A program made the translations under genes and the position numbers. From Perognathus longimembris pacificus (Eukaryota; Chordata; Mammalia; Rodentia; Heteromyidae), in contig NC_063166.1 in NCBI RefSeq assembly GCF_023159225.1, positions 50,207,649 through 50,271,648 on the forward strand: 64,000 nt of DNA, given 5' to 3'. Shown here in pieces: positions 45,209-56,024 of this stretch (its first letter is position 1; each line of letters begins with the position of its first letter). The notes below the pieces were generated by a model. It saw only the letters and a list, made by a program, of their open reading frames with translations. It made no database searches and was not told where the DNA came from.

Positions 45209-45427
45209 TACTTTTGCTGGCTGGTGCCAGGATTTAGCTTAGGGCATCTTGTTTGCTCACTGGTGCTCTAACTTTTGAGCCATACCTCCAGCCCTGCTTT
45301 TGTGCTGGTGATTTTGGAGATGGAGTCTCATGGACTTTTCTGCTCAGGTTGGTTTTGAATTGCAATCCTCCAGGTCTCAGCCTCCTGAGTAGATAAAATT
45401 AAAGGTTGAGCCATCTGCACTGGCTTA
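45209..45427 (-). repeat. Composite SINE (antisense)
   Basis: Diverged inverted right part (CAGGATTTAGCTTAGGGC, CTAACTTTTGAGCCATACC) and clearer inverted 7SL part (GAGATGGAGTCTCATGGACT, CAGCCTCCTGAGTAGATAAA). Confidence 0.78.
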
Positions 45428-46069
45428 ACACTCTGATTTTTAAGTTAACCTTATACCTTGGTTTCTTCATCATCCTCCTGCTACCAAGTAATAAATTTGG
45501 TATGTCATCTGAGGCTTTACGCTGTGGATGGCATTGTTCTGTGCACAAATAACTCAAAGAGGCAATTCAAGAGCGACATATCCCAAGGCCCTCTCTTTGG
45601 AGCTGAAGTTTACGTAGAACTTCATGTGGAACTTGCTTGAAATGGAAATGTCTCCTGATTGACTTTCTCTAAGGCCAGTAGTGATTCCTCAAGTGGTGAC
45701 CCCTTGAATGCAGTGACCCACTGGAAGGGGGAACAGGCCACAATCTGCTGTGGAGGCCACTGGAGGCGCAGAACTAAATTTGGAGAACATGAATCTATTA
45801 ATTGCATAAAAGGCAGGCTGTGTAAGGAACCAGCCTCTACTTCCATGTCTGACCATCTTACCTGCCTTTGACTTTCTCTTTGATCCCCAGCCCAACACAT
45901 TGGTAAACTTCATAAGAAAAATCCTGTAGTTTGGTGGGAAGCAGCAGACTCAGGGAGAGGTAGAGACAAATAGCCATGACATGAAACCTCAATATGAAGT
46001 GAGATGATCTCTGCCAAACCCTCAGCTTATTTCCTCAGTCATTGTCTCCAAAAGTCCTCTTGAAGACCT
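45428..46069. other. Unassigned DNA
   Basis: No recognised repeat or gene; ORFs of 60-92 codons overlap on both strands around 45620-45910 without motifs. Confidence 0.4.
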
Positions 46070-46101
46070 AAGTTTCAACACTCAGAATGTGTCTGTATTT
46101 T

Positions 46102-46302
46102 GGGGCTGGGAAGATAGCCTAGTGGTAGAGTGCTTGCCTCGCATACATGAAGCCCTGGGTTCAATTCCTCAACACAATGTATATTAAAAAAAAAAAATCC
46201 AGAAGGGGCACTGTAGATAAAGTGCTAAAGTGCTATCCTTGAGCAGCAAAAGAAGCCAGGGACAGTGCTCAGGCCCTGAGTTCAAGCCCCAGGACTAGAA
46301 AA
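46102..46302 (+). repeat. ID-ID dimeric SINE nested in ancient repeat, with TSD
   Basis: GGGGCTGGGAAGATAGCCTA, GTAGAGTGCTTGCCTCGC, GGGTTCAATTCCTCAACAC, then an A-rich linker and a right unit with CTTGAGCAGC and GAGTTCAAGCCCCAGGACT. Target duplications AATGTGTCTGTATTTT (46086-46101) and AATGTGACTGTATTTT (46305-46320) match at 15 of 16. Confidence 0.9.
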
Positions 46303-46540
46303 GAAATGTGACTGTATTTTAAGACAGGGTCTTTACAGAAGTTCTTAAGGTAAAACGATGTAAAATGTGCGGGCCATGATGCAAATAAGACTGGTGCACT
46401 TATAAGAAGAGACTGACATACACATGTACCCCAGATCATATGATGACAAGGAATGACAAGCAAAGGAGAGAACTCCCAGAAGAAACCAATCTTGAGGACA
46501 CTTAGGTCATGGAATTTTGACCACCAGAACTGTAAGAACA

Positions 46541-46765
46541 TTGTGGGGGGAGGGGGGACTACTGGTGATTGAACTCAGGACCTTGAGCTAGAGCTGAGTG
46601 CTCTACCACTTGGTAGAGTGCACACATGCCCGACCCTTTGCTTTTAATTTGTTTTTCAATCAGGGTCTTGCACTTTTGCTGGTGCTGCTCTCAGACTGCA
46701 ATCCTCCTATCTCTACCTCTCAGGACATTGAGATTATAGGTGCATACCACTATGTCTGGCCCTGG
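46541..46765 (-). repeat. SINE (antisense) nested in ancient repeat
   Basis: GGTGATTGAACTCAGGACCT and GAGTGCTCTACCACTTGG are an inverted ID-like part. CAGGGTCTTGCACTTTTGCT, AGACTGCAATCCTCCTATCT and GATTATAGGTGCATACCACT are an inverted Alu/7SL-like part. Splits the ancient repeat between its TGTAAGAA and TTGTTTAAGC sections. Confidence 0.75.
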
Positions 46766-46840
46766 AAACATATACTTCTTTTGTTTAAGCAATCTAGTCC
46801 GTGATACTTTTTGGTTGCATTCCTAGCAAACCAATGCAGT

Positions 46841-47127
46841 GAAATTAGCCATGCTAACACTAGAGCAGTGATGGGGGAAGAGGTTTTCCATGTCTGTCCT
46901 TTCCAAACCCAGAGCAATATGGGAACACCTAGTTAAAAACACTCAGAGGTCTTTGGTATCTCCTCTGGCTATTCATTGTTAGGAGTAAATATCCAGAAGT
47001 ACTGTTCTCTTGCTCCTGGTCTTCTGCTGTTTTATTCTGCACTGGACACAGAGGATGCCACCCCAGCCTCTGTACTCAATATATTTTCCCCACAGAGAGA
47101 TCAGAATCAGGATCAGAATTATTACTC
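46841..47127. other. Unassigned DNA
   Basis: Nothing recognised. Confidence 0.45.
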
Positions 47128-47139
47128 AAAATCTGATGC

Positions 47140-47379
47140 AAACCTGGGCACGGATGGCTGACTCCTATCATGCTAGCTTCTCAGGAGGCTGAGATCTGAG
47201 GATCATGGTTCAAAGCCAGCCCCAGCAAAAAGTCTGTGAGACTCTTACCTCCAATTAATCACCAGAAAACTGGAAGAGAAGCTGTGGCTCAAAGTGATAG
47301 AATGCTATCCTTGAGCTGAAGAGCTCAGGGAAAGCATACAGGCCCAGAGTTCAAACCCGATGACTGCAAAAGAAAAAGA
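47140..47379 (+). repeat. Composite SINE, 7SL+ID, with 12-bp TSD
   Basis: CTGGGCACGGATGGCTGACT, CTTCTCAGGAGGCTGAGATC, CCAATTAATCACCAGAAAAC linker, GCTGTGGCTCAAAGTGATAG, CCCAGAGTTCAAACCCGATG, then an A-rich tail with a few G. The exact 12-bp repeat AAAATCTGATGC lies at 47128-47139 and 47380-47391. Confidence 0.92.
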
Positions 47380-47391
47380 AAAATCTGATGC

Positions 47392-49078
47392 CCCACGTAA
47401 ATGAGAATATATTCCATGATATTAAACAATACTTGAGAACTAGGAAAATCATGTGCATGCATAGTACATCTTAACCTTGTCTTCCTGCTAGCTTCTGCCT
47501 GGTCACTTCCTTCCTCCTTCATGTCCAGAAATAAACCTGAAGTCTCTTAAATTCGCTTGTGCCCTTTGCCTCAGTCACTTTCCTCAATAACTCGTTCCAT
47601 ATGTCCTCTACCCACTGAAAGTTGGAGTTCTGTCTGAGTTGTCTGTTTTCTCTGTGTTTCCTAATTTTATGAACAATTTCCTATCAATGAGGTCAATTAG
47701 ACCAGAGGATCCTGTTCCAAGGACAGTGGCCCAGTCCCCCGCTAGGAATGGAGCCCAGCTTCACCCAGCCAGAAGACCAGAAAACAGGCTGCCCAAGCAA
47801 GCTGCATGATCTAATTCTGTAGATATTTTCCACCACTGAGTTCTATAATGCCAAGTGGATTCCGTGACAATGAAATGACTGCTTTGCCATCGTTAACCAA
47901 AACCAAAGAAACCCCTCCCTTTTCCATTGCTGGAACCTGACAAAGCAACAAGTCTGATTAGTAGGATTTGTTTTAAGGATTAGTAAGGGTCTTTTTGTCA
48001 CTGACAAAGCAATACCTGGCAAGTGCTTACTTCGATGCTTCAATGATGGATTATATGAAAAGTCACCATGAAAGATAAACCAGCACAATTTTAATGCATC
48101 AAATGGCCCCTTGCTAAAAACCACAATTCTTAGATCCACGTTTTCATTAAAGCAGCCTTTTCACTTGGTGTAACAGATTCTTACTAAACACAGCATTTTT
48201 CCTAAACCAAAGAAATCTTATGACCAGAAACAAATTTCTCCAAGAGATCATTTTCCAATCAGTTCTATTACAGCAAACCTATTCCATTATACTTACCTCC
48301 AAAATATACAATTACATGAATTAGCGTATACCAATGAATTTTCAATTTTTTGCCTGTTAGCTCAAACCACATGAAATATCTCTGCAACCGGATATTTTTA
48401 TTGAGACCAAAGCATACGCATTCCAAACAATGCATTTCTATTCAGATTCCTCTGAAGACTAATCAAAAAAGTTTGTATTATCTGTTATCAATATGTTATT
48501 ATTCAAACCATGCTTTTACTTGATTCTGCTCATTCTCTAATTCATTTGAGCACATTTGGGGTGCGGGGGCAGATTCTATCATCTGTTGTATATCTTCCCC
48601 ATTGAGACCTCAGAGAACAGCAAATAATATATTGTTGATATTATTTGCAAGACTGCAAAACATGCCAATCACTAATTTGGAGCTGAGGAAATTTCACCTA
48701 CAGAGACCAGAAGCTGTGAACTTTCTTTTAATTTTCTTTGATGTACTTCTTAATGGCCACTGGTGCTAGCAGCACATGATGAGCAATTTCCCAACAATGA
48801 AAGGAAATACTAACACACAAGGAGATGAATGATAATAAGATTATTCTCTTGGCCAGCTTGATTTGATCATACCTTTAGAAAGACCTTTCAGCTTCTCCCC
48901 AAAACTGCAGATCTTTAAAACTGATTCTTGGAACTAGCCATTCCTGGTTACATTTCTTTCTTCTCCCTTCTGGCCAAGATACGTTCTTTTGTAAATTCTC
49001 TGGACATGAATAAAGCCAAGTCTTTGCAGCCTGGCTTTTTCCAGGCTGGTTTCCCAGTAAGGCCATCACCACACAAGC
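47392..49078. other. Unassigned AT-rich DNA, repeat-poor
   Basis: About 1.7 kb with no repeat I recognise. ORFs up to 98 codons lack motifs. Candidate place for conserved non-coding sequence, which cannot be judged from one species. Confidence 0.4.
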
Positions 49079-49125
49079 ATTCTCTCTCTGTCTCTCTCTC
49101 TGTCTCTCTCTCCCCCCCTCCTCAC
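49079..49125. repeat. (CT)n-rich simple repeat
   Basis: CTCTCTCTGTCT units ending in a C-run. Confidence 0.92.
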
Positions 49126-50589
49126 TCAAGCTCATACACACATATGATTCTTGTTGACATAAAATCCAACTGTTTCACATTCTTGCAGAGCCTATTCCAA
49201 CAGCCAGCCCATGACAGAAGGCAATACCTAGAAGACTATTTTGAGTTGTTAACTCAGTCCTTCACAGACTCTTGGCTTGAGGCTGAGGTATGGTCCCTCC
49301 ATTTGTTCTAACAACCCTCACATGATCCCAGCTCTCACTTTGCTTCCAGCAGGAAGCAAACCCAGCTGTGAGTCCCACATTCCAACCAGATGTATTCCCT
49401 TCCCAGGATGCACCTGCAGCCCAGAGCTTCTCCACCAACCCCACTGATCAGTTCCCTCCCCAGTTCGAAGTAAAAAGAATCATCCAGAACAATGTTGGTT
49501 TGCTTTGGTGTTCCAGACTCTCTCTGGCTTTTTTTTTCTGTGCTTTCCTTCCTTTGATATGTTTTACAGATGCTTGTCAAGATTTGTAAGACTTAATTGC
49601 AGGCATATTCTGATTCTGAACTATTTCCTAACCACTGTCTTATGACCTGAAATTGCAGACCCCTGGGGTTTTCAGAACCCTGAGGTTTGTTTGGTTTGCT
49701 ATGCTGGCTGGTTGCTTTGTCTAAGCCCAGACTCTGCCTGGGCATTCTTTCCTCAGTGGCAACCCTTAAGTGCCACTCCCCTTTAGCATTCAAACCACCA
49801 CCACCCACACTCACATCCGACTTGAAAGCTCTCTGCATGACCCCCAAAATACCTGAACAGACATTTTTCACTTTGCTACTCTCACTTTCATATATTAGGT
49901 CTCTTCTTCAGGCTCTAAAAACAAACTCTGATATGCTAAAAATATCATTATTTCTTTTTTGATCAATTTAATTTCTGAACCCAAGTCCTCCACCCCCATC
50001 TGACTTTGCAGCATACACAATCTAAGATGTTGTTGGGACTTGCACCAACTACCTTTAGATCAGGGTTAAGATCAGGCAAGGTTTTGGAAAAGGATAAAAA
50101 CATGTTGAGAGGTCCTGTCTGTAGTCTCTTTTTCATATAAATATGGCTGTGGCACCCATCACCTCTGTGCCTGTGGGTGCTCAAGGTATGAGGACACTGG
50201 GCTCCCAGTCAGGGTACAGTGGATCCTAGCTTTTGAGTTCTTGTCTTTGGTGACTGGTCACATGACTTCCTTTTGCAATATCTCCCAAGAGAGTGCCAGA
50301 ATTGCCTTGTAAGTGGCTCTCAGACCACTATTCAGCCCTTGACTCACAGTTGAGTTTTCATCAGAGAGAAATCTCTTTCACCAGACACTTCCTGCCCTAC
50401 TGTCAGTTGAAACTTTTGAGAACAAAACCAAGAACTTCCCAGACCTTAACTGAATTCTGTCCTTCACCGTCATTCACTCTGCACAAGGCACAAAAGTTTT
50501 TACCAGTTTGAAACTGGAGAATAGAAAAGGAGATGCAGTCATCAACTCTATGCCAATTATCATCCAATTTCTTCAGCAATTATGAACTT
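49126..50589. other. Unassigned DNA, repeat-poor
   Basis: No recognised repeat or gene. The 127-codon plus ORF (48928-49311) spans the CT repeat and has no motif; 81-92-codon ORFs overlap on both strands. Confidence 0.4.
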
Positions 50590-50800
50590 AACATTATATA
50601 ATTGAAATATAATATATGATATAACAAATATGATGCATTTGTTATATATCATTTAGTATATCATGTATGTTTATGTATATATTATATAAATGTGCTTATA
50701 TTGTATATAAACATTTTTCTTATATTTACACATATGTTTATATATTTATTTATATATGAATATATTTATATATTTGTATTATATATAAATATATGACATA
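50590..50800. repeat. AT-rich low-complexity (TATA-type)
   Basis: Interrupted TATATA/ATATAT sequence with very few G or C. Confidence 0.85.
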
Positions 50801-51404
50801 TTGTAACCTCTGCCCCAAAAGACACATAGCTCATCATTAAAATGCAAAGTGAGACTTCTTTTAGAGAGAAGTAGCACAAAATTAAATATACCCTACAACT
50901 GTTACTTATCAGACTGGAAATAGAAAAAGACAAGAAAGCTTAAATCAGTAAAGCTGGATAGACAAATAGTGATACAACAGATTTTTTGTTCTATCTGTTG
51001 GCATATTTTTTCTAGAAGGATCATGTGAGGAAAAGTTTTGTGCAAGATCTTCCATAGTGTCACATAGGAACTCAATGTTCAAGAAAGTCAAAGACTCCTG
51101 AAAAATGTGCTGTGGTCAATCATAATAAGGAAAGTCTATAAATCTTATAAAAGACATGACAAATCATGAGGACCTGCAGGGTTAGTATATTTCTATTCAT
51201 CTTTAGTTTATGGAGATATAATGTAAATGTAGTAGGATGCCCATATCTGAGGTGCACAGCTTACTGAAACTTTCTATTTGATTATACCTTGTAATTACTA
51301 TCCAGGTCAGATGCTGAACATTCCCATAGATGGTTTCTTGCATGCCATCAGCATCTTCCCTAAAGATAACTACCATCCTGATATCCATCTATACAGACTA
51401 GTTT
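50801..51404. other. Unassigned DNA
   Basis: Nothing recognised. Confidence 0.45.
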
Positions 51405-51520
51405 CAGAAAGTGGAGATGTGGCTCAAGTGGTGGAGTGCCAACCTTGAGAAAAAGAAAAAAAAAGCTTAGTGAGAACACAGGGCCTGAGTTGAATTCCCA
51501 GTAAAGGCACAAAATAAAAA
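51405..51520 (+). repeat. Right (ID-like) monomer of the SINE only
   Basis: AGAAAGTGGAGATGTGGCTC, AAGTGGTGGAGTGCC, AACCTTGAG, GGCCTGAGTTGAATTCCCAG. The 7SL part is absent, so this is a 5'-truncated composite or a free right monomer. Confidence 0.8.
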
Positions 51521-52779
51521 TACAGATTAGTTTTGCCTGTTCTTAAATTTCATATAAGTAAAAGTAGACAATACATACTCTATCTATAACATCCTATTTT
51601 AATATTGTGCATAATTCTTGTTAGTTGATAACTAATTAGTAATAATTATTTATAGGGGTTTTTAGCAAGCACATAGCTTCAGTTATTTAACATCAATCAA
51701 ATCTGAATGCATTACAACACTCAGATTTTTCTTTACATGTTATAAATATATCAAAACACATTTTAACACATTTGTCATAATTCTTATCCATCATGAATAT
51801 CTCAGTTTGAAGTATTTTCTAATACAGCAGATGTGTAAATTGAATGTCATTGTAGAATTTTTCCCTGGCACAGAAAATCAAAATTTAAATATTTCCCACT
51901 GTAAGTCAACCAGGCATAATTTCCACCTCAAGTCCAACTAGATATGTATTAATAGACATGTAAAAATGCTTTTAGCCTTACTCTTCATTACAATAATATA
52001 ATGTTTAAATGTACCATAAATTCAGCTTTCAAGTGTATGACTGCCAAGCGTCAGTGCATCCAACCACCAGACATCCTCTTGCTGACATCTGCTGAAAAAG
52101 TCCCCTGAAAAAGACAAGGAAATGATCCAGAAATCACTAATGATAACATTTTGACACAATTGCATGAGGACTGTAGGTTAAGCAACACAATGTTGAAAGC
52201 AAATTTGCTATAATGATTCAACTCTGAATCATGGCAATTATGAATAACAATTGTAATAACTAATATATTCTCATCCTTAGGTAATGGTGAAATGGTGCTC
52301 TTTATGTCTGGGGAAAATTGCCATTTCAGGCACCAGAGATAACCAACCATAGGACAATGCAGCAGCTGGAGAAGGACTGGTGTTAGAAGCAGACTCAGCC
52401 ATAGAGGTGAGCAGATCCAGAAGTGGTTTGGGGACATCAGTCCCAGAGCCAAAACATGAATGATACCAAACAATTATGAAGAAGTTAAAAGATCTTATCA
52501 AATTTAAAGTTAACCAAATTAAAACTTTAAGAATAAGTGTATCACATATTGATATGCACACAAACAGCATTGTGTATATACAGTGATAATATTCTGTGCA
52601 AATAAAATTTACTAATCCTTTGATTTCATCACAACCTTCCTTTTAGAGAGCTAGTTTAACTGCTTCTGTGAGGCATTAGAAGTGAGCTACATAAGCCCGT
52701 TTCTGGGGCAGATTAACTCAGCCAGCACCCCACTACAGATCCAAGCCTAAAAGATGAGGTTAATGGTAACTAATAAGAG
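51521..52779. other. Unassigned AT-rich DNA
   Basis: No recognised repeat. The 140-codon minus ORF (52051-52473) and an overlapping 97-codon frame have hydrophobic stretches but no known domain. Confidence 0.4.
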
Positions 52780-52787
52780 TATGATGA

Positions 52788-52989
52788 GGGCTGGGAATAT
52801 GGCCTAGTGGTAGAACGCTTGCCTCCTATACATGAAGCCCTGGGTTTGATTCCCCAGCACCACGTATATAGAAAACGGCCAGAAGTGGCGCTGTGGATCA
52901 AGTGGCAGAGTGCTAACCTTGAGCATAAAAGAAGCCAGGGACAGTGCTCAAGTCCTGAGCCCAAGGCCCAGGACTGGCAAAAAAAAAAA
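52788..52989 (+). repeat. ID-ID dimeric SINE with short TSD
   Basis: GGGCTGGGAATATGGCCTAG, GGGTTTGATTCCCCAGCACC, right unit GGCGCTGTGGATCAAGTGG, CCCAAGGCCCAGGACTGGC, A-tail 52980-52989. TATGATGAGG at 52780-52789 and 52993-53002 is the likely target duplication. Confidence 0.92.
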
Positions 52990-53107
52990 GGCTATGATGA
53001 GGCTTCCTGGTCTCCTTATGATAAGAACCTTCTTCCTAGAAGTAACTTTATATATTCTTTACCTTTTAGACTTTCATTGTCTTGTAGAGGCAAAATGCCA
53101 TCTGATC

Positions 53108-53316
53108 AGGAGCCAGTGACTCAGATCTATAAGCCTCGATAGTCAGGAAGGAGGTTGATATCTGAGGGAATGCATTTGAAGCCAGCCCAAGTGAGTCTGT
53201 CAGACTCCTATTACCAAAAAAACAGAAGTGGAACTGTGGCTCAAGTGTAGGGTGCTAGCCACGAGCAAAAAATGCTCAGAGACCACACCCAGAACCTGAG
53301 TTCCAGCCTCAGGAGT

Positions 53317-53317
<1 letters not shown>
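53108..53317 (+). repeat. Composite SINE, 7SL+ID
   Basis: TCAGGAGCCAGTGACTCAGA, ATTTGAAGCCAGCCCAAGTG, AACTGTGGCTCAAGTGTAGG, GAACCTGAGTTCCAGCCTCA, then the (AC)n tail. Confidence 0.84.

Positions 53318-53363
<46 letters not shown>
53318..53363. repeat. (AC)n microsatellite at SINE tail
   Basis: About 23 AC units continuing from the SINE 3' end. Confidence 0.96.
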
Positions 53364-53365
<2 letters not shown>

Positions 53366-53647
53366 CATATCAGAACTGGTTCATAGCAGGCAAAGTTAGG
53401 TAAATATTAATAATCTGATAATGAACCCCAAGTTGGGCTACTGCTAATAATTAGGGCAAGTTAAAGGCTTGAAAATATGAACATAGAAAAATATATAATG
53501 AGCCAATGCCATATTTACTTCTTTACTGTAAAATCAAAATGAAATAATGAATTATTAAATAAATGCTTTAGGACAAAAGAAAGAAAAAAACTGGTAATAT
53601 ATGGGTCTTATCTAGATTAATCCTTTACTTGTTTTATCCAGTGTTTT

Positions 53648-53781
53648 TTTTTTATTTCCAATTGTTTATTTGATTCCAGACATGCATAGACAAGGACAAT
53701 ATTTTAGAAGTATTTAGCAAGGCATCAATCAAAGCAGTCACAGTAGACTGATCAAAATGTATTCTGGCTGGTGCCCTGCTC
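53648..53781 (-). pseudogene. Probable processed retrocopy of an mRNA 3' end (5'-truncated)
   Basis: Read on the minus strand, this 134-bp piece ends with an AATAAA signal (53665-53670 in inverted form) about 11 bases before an A-tail (inverted T-run 53644-53653). The direct repeat TTTATCCAGTGTTTT flanks it at 53633-53647 and 53782-53796. That combination is the signature of L1-mediated retrotransposition of a cellular transcript. It does not contain the 7SL, ID or L1 terminal modules seen elsewhere. The parent gene is not recognised. A 90-codon frame crossing it is not considered real. Confidence 0.65.
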
Positions 53782-53796
53782 TTTATCCAGTGTTTT

Positions 53797-53954
53797 AATT
53801 TGTAATCATCTAAAAAATGTAAACAGCTGAGTGAAATAAGAAAGACAATGAAGGATATGTAAGAGGAATTCGATGAAGATGTAGAAATTTTGGAAAAAAC
53901 TAAATTTAAACCCTGGAAACACAAAGCTCAGTGATCCAAACAAGGAACTCATTT
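53797..53954. other. Unassigned DNA
   Basis: Short anonymous stretch between the retrocopy and the next SINE; nothing recognised (53364-53632 is likewise unassigned). Confidence 0.4.
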
Positions 53955-54050
53955 GAGCTAGGTGTCAGTGGCTTATGGCTATCATCCTAGCTACTCAGGT
54001 GGCTGAGATCTAAATGTTCAGACAGCCTAGGTGGAAAAAAAGTCTGGGAC
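53955..54050 (+). repeat. 7SL-like left part of a composite SINE (3'-truncated)
   Basis: GAGCTAGGTGTCAGTGGCTT, CATCCTAGCTACTCAGGTGG, CTGAGATCTAAATG, then broken at the junction with antisense L1 sequence. The right monomer is absent. Confidence 0.72.
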
Positions 54051-55190
54051 ATTCATTCCATTTCATTGATCTACATTCTGATTATGTACCAGTGCCATAA
54101 TGCTTTTGTTATTGTGGCTCTGTAGTATAATTTCAAGTCCAATAGTAGGATACTTGCAGTGTTACTTTTTAGTCAAGGATAAATTTTATTACTCAGGTCT
54201 TTTTTGTTTCTATATGAATATTATAACTTGTTTTTCTACTTTTGTGAAGATTGATATTGGGATTTCAATGAGAATTTCATTTGCTCTCTAGATTGCTTTT
54301 GGTAGAATAGCCATTATTACCATATTAATTCTGCCAATCTATGTAGATGGGAGATTTTTTTTCCCATCTTCAGATATCTTCTTCAATTTCTTCAAAATTC
54401 TACAGTGTTCATATGGATATCTTTTGCCTCCTTCATTTTCTAGGTGCTTTTTTAGGTTATTATGAGTGAAATTGTTCTGCTTCATTCCTAGTATAGAAAA
54501 AAAGTATTGATTTTTTTAATGATCTGCTACACTGCTAAAAGTGTTCATCACATGTAGGGTTCTTTTTTGGTTATGTCTTTAAAGTACAGAATCCTATCAT
54601 ATGCAAATTAGGGTAATCAGGCCCTTTGAATTGCTTTTATTTCTTCCTCTTTATTGTTCTGGCTAGAAATCCCAGCACTACAGTGAATAAGAATGGGCAA
54701 AGTGGACACTCTTGTCTCATTCCTGACGTAAAGGAAATTATTTCAATTTTTCCCCCAGTACCATAATATTGGGACATGTTTATCATTGTGTAGTCTTTAT
54801 TATGTTGAGTTAAGTTCCTTCTGTTACCCCTAGTTACCTCAGAGCTTTTATCATAAAAGTATGCTCAATTCTACAAAAAATATTTCTGCGTCTATTGAGA
54901 TTTTGGCCTTGATTTTGTCTAAATGTTGTATTTTATTTATGCTAATAATTGTTAGTTTCTCTTTGTTCCCTTTATTAATATGAAGTTATTTTCTTTTTTT
55001 TAACTGTATTTGTTTTGTCTTTTTTTTTTTTTTTTTTTTTTGGTACTGGGGATCGAACCCGGGACGTTGCACTTGCTAGGCAAGCGCTTTGCCACTGAGC
55101 TACATCCCAGTCCTGGAGTTACTTTCTTTGTCTCTTCTGGATAATTTTGGTTTGAAATCTTTTTACATTAGATGTGAATAAAGGTATTCC
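54051..55190 (-). mobile_element. L1 LINE fragment (antisense, old)
   Basis: Inverted old-L1 sequence: TTGATCTACATTCTGATTAT, CAGTGCCATAATGCTTTTGT, GGCTCTGTAGTATAATTTCA, TTAATTCTGCCAATCTATGT, CTGCGTCTATTGAGATTTTG, and GGTTTGAAATCTTTTTACAT after the ID insertion. No open frame remains. Broken at 55021-55118 by an ID element. Confidence 0.7.
55021..55118 (-). repeat. ID-like monomeric SINE (antisense) inside L1
   Basis: A 26-T inverted tail, then GGTACTGGGGATCGAACCCG (inverted B-box CGGGTTCGATC), CTAGGCAAGCGCTTTGCCAC and TGAGCTACATCCCAGTCC. Well-preserved tRNA-like monomer, younger than the L1 around it. Confidence 0.88.
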
Positions 55191-55910
55191 TGCCAGTATA
55201 ACCACTACAGAAATCAGTATGGAAGTTTCTCAAAAAACTAAAAGTAAACCTTCTTTATGACCCCACCATAATATTCTTAGGCATATACTCAAAGGAGAGC
55301 AAATCAATATGCCAGAAAGACACCTTCAAACCCATGTCTATTATAGCTCTCTTATAACCAAACTGTGGAATCCACTGAGTTGCCCAACAATCAATGAACA
55401 GATAAACTAAGGTGTGTGCATGTGTGTATAGGTATATTAAACTATATATATGCATATATGTGTGTATATATGTGTGCATGTGAACAGAAGAAACTTGCCT
55501 TCTGAGATAGAGACTAACAATAAAGTATTACACTGCCATAAAGAAAAATAAAATTTTAACATTTGCCAGAAAATGAATGCAACTGGAGAACATCATGTTG
55601 CAAGAAATAAGCCAACCCCAAAACCCAGTTTTCACATATTCTCTCTTATTTGTGGAGTACAGACCTAAAATGATAATGATGATGATGATGATGATGATAA
55701 TGATGATGATGATGATGATGATGATGACAATGACGAAGACAACAACAACAACAACAACAATGATGACAGCGATTGAAATGGATCATGAGTATAAAACGAA
55801 AACTGTCTAGGAAGGGAATATCAAGAGGAGAAATGAGAAAAGAGGGAGTGCCAAGAGGTATAGAGAAAGAACACCCACACAAATTTCACTGTGGTACTTG
55901 AAAAGGGAGA
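55191..55910 (+). mobile_element. L1 LINE 3' region (sense, old)
   Basis: ATCAGTATGGAAGTTTCTCA, AAAAACTAAAAGTAAACCTT, TCTATTATAGCTCTCTTATA, AACTGTGGAATCCACTGAGT, GAGAACATCATGTTGCAAGA and TCTCTCTTATTTGTGGAGTA follow the old L1 3' UTR. It abuts the antisense L1 fragment head to head and is interrupted by triplet microsatellites. Confidence 0.78.
55671..55761. repeat. (GAT)n and (AAC)n triplet microsatellites
   Basis: TGATGATGATG array (55671-55728) with two variant units, then a CAACAACAAC array (55740-55761). Produces a spurious poly-Met/Thr frame. Confidence 0.95.
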
Positions 55911-55929
55911 GGGGTACATGGTAGAGAGT

Positions 55930-55962
55930 GATAGACAGATAGACACACAGACACACAGACAG

Positions 55963-56021
<59 letters not shown>

Positions 56022-56024
56022 CAG
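55930..56024. repeat. (GATA)n microsatellite
   Basis: GATAGACAGA and ACACAGAC-type units passing into about 14 pure GATA units. Confidence 0.96.

Larger units (their letters stand above)
46070..46840 (+). repeat. Ancient interspersed repeat split by two SINEs
   Basis: The pieces are about 46070-46101, 46303-46540 and 46766-46840. They carry GACTGTATTTTAAGACAGGG, GCAAATAAGACTGGTGCACT, ATAAGAAGAGACTGACATAC, GACCACCAGAACTGTAAGAA, then TTGTTTAAGCAATCTAGTCC and TCCTAGCAAACCAATGCAG after the second SINE. Same unnamed family as 29985-30265. Confidence 0.6.

Noticed and set aside
52051..52473. 140-codon minus ORF with hydrophobic stretches
   Set aside because: No family motif, competing overlapping frame, AT-rich anonymous DNA; hydrophobicity is expected from T-rich codons.
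55021..55118. Inverted tRNA-like sequence with a perfect B box
   Set aside because: Monomeric ID SINE with long T-tail (inverted A-tail) inside an L1, not a tRNA gene.
55577..55882. Poly-Met/Thr (plus) and His/Cys-rich (minus) frames
   Set aside because: Translation of GAT and AAC triplet repeats inside an L1 relic; the His-rich look is not a metal-binding protein.
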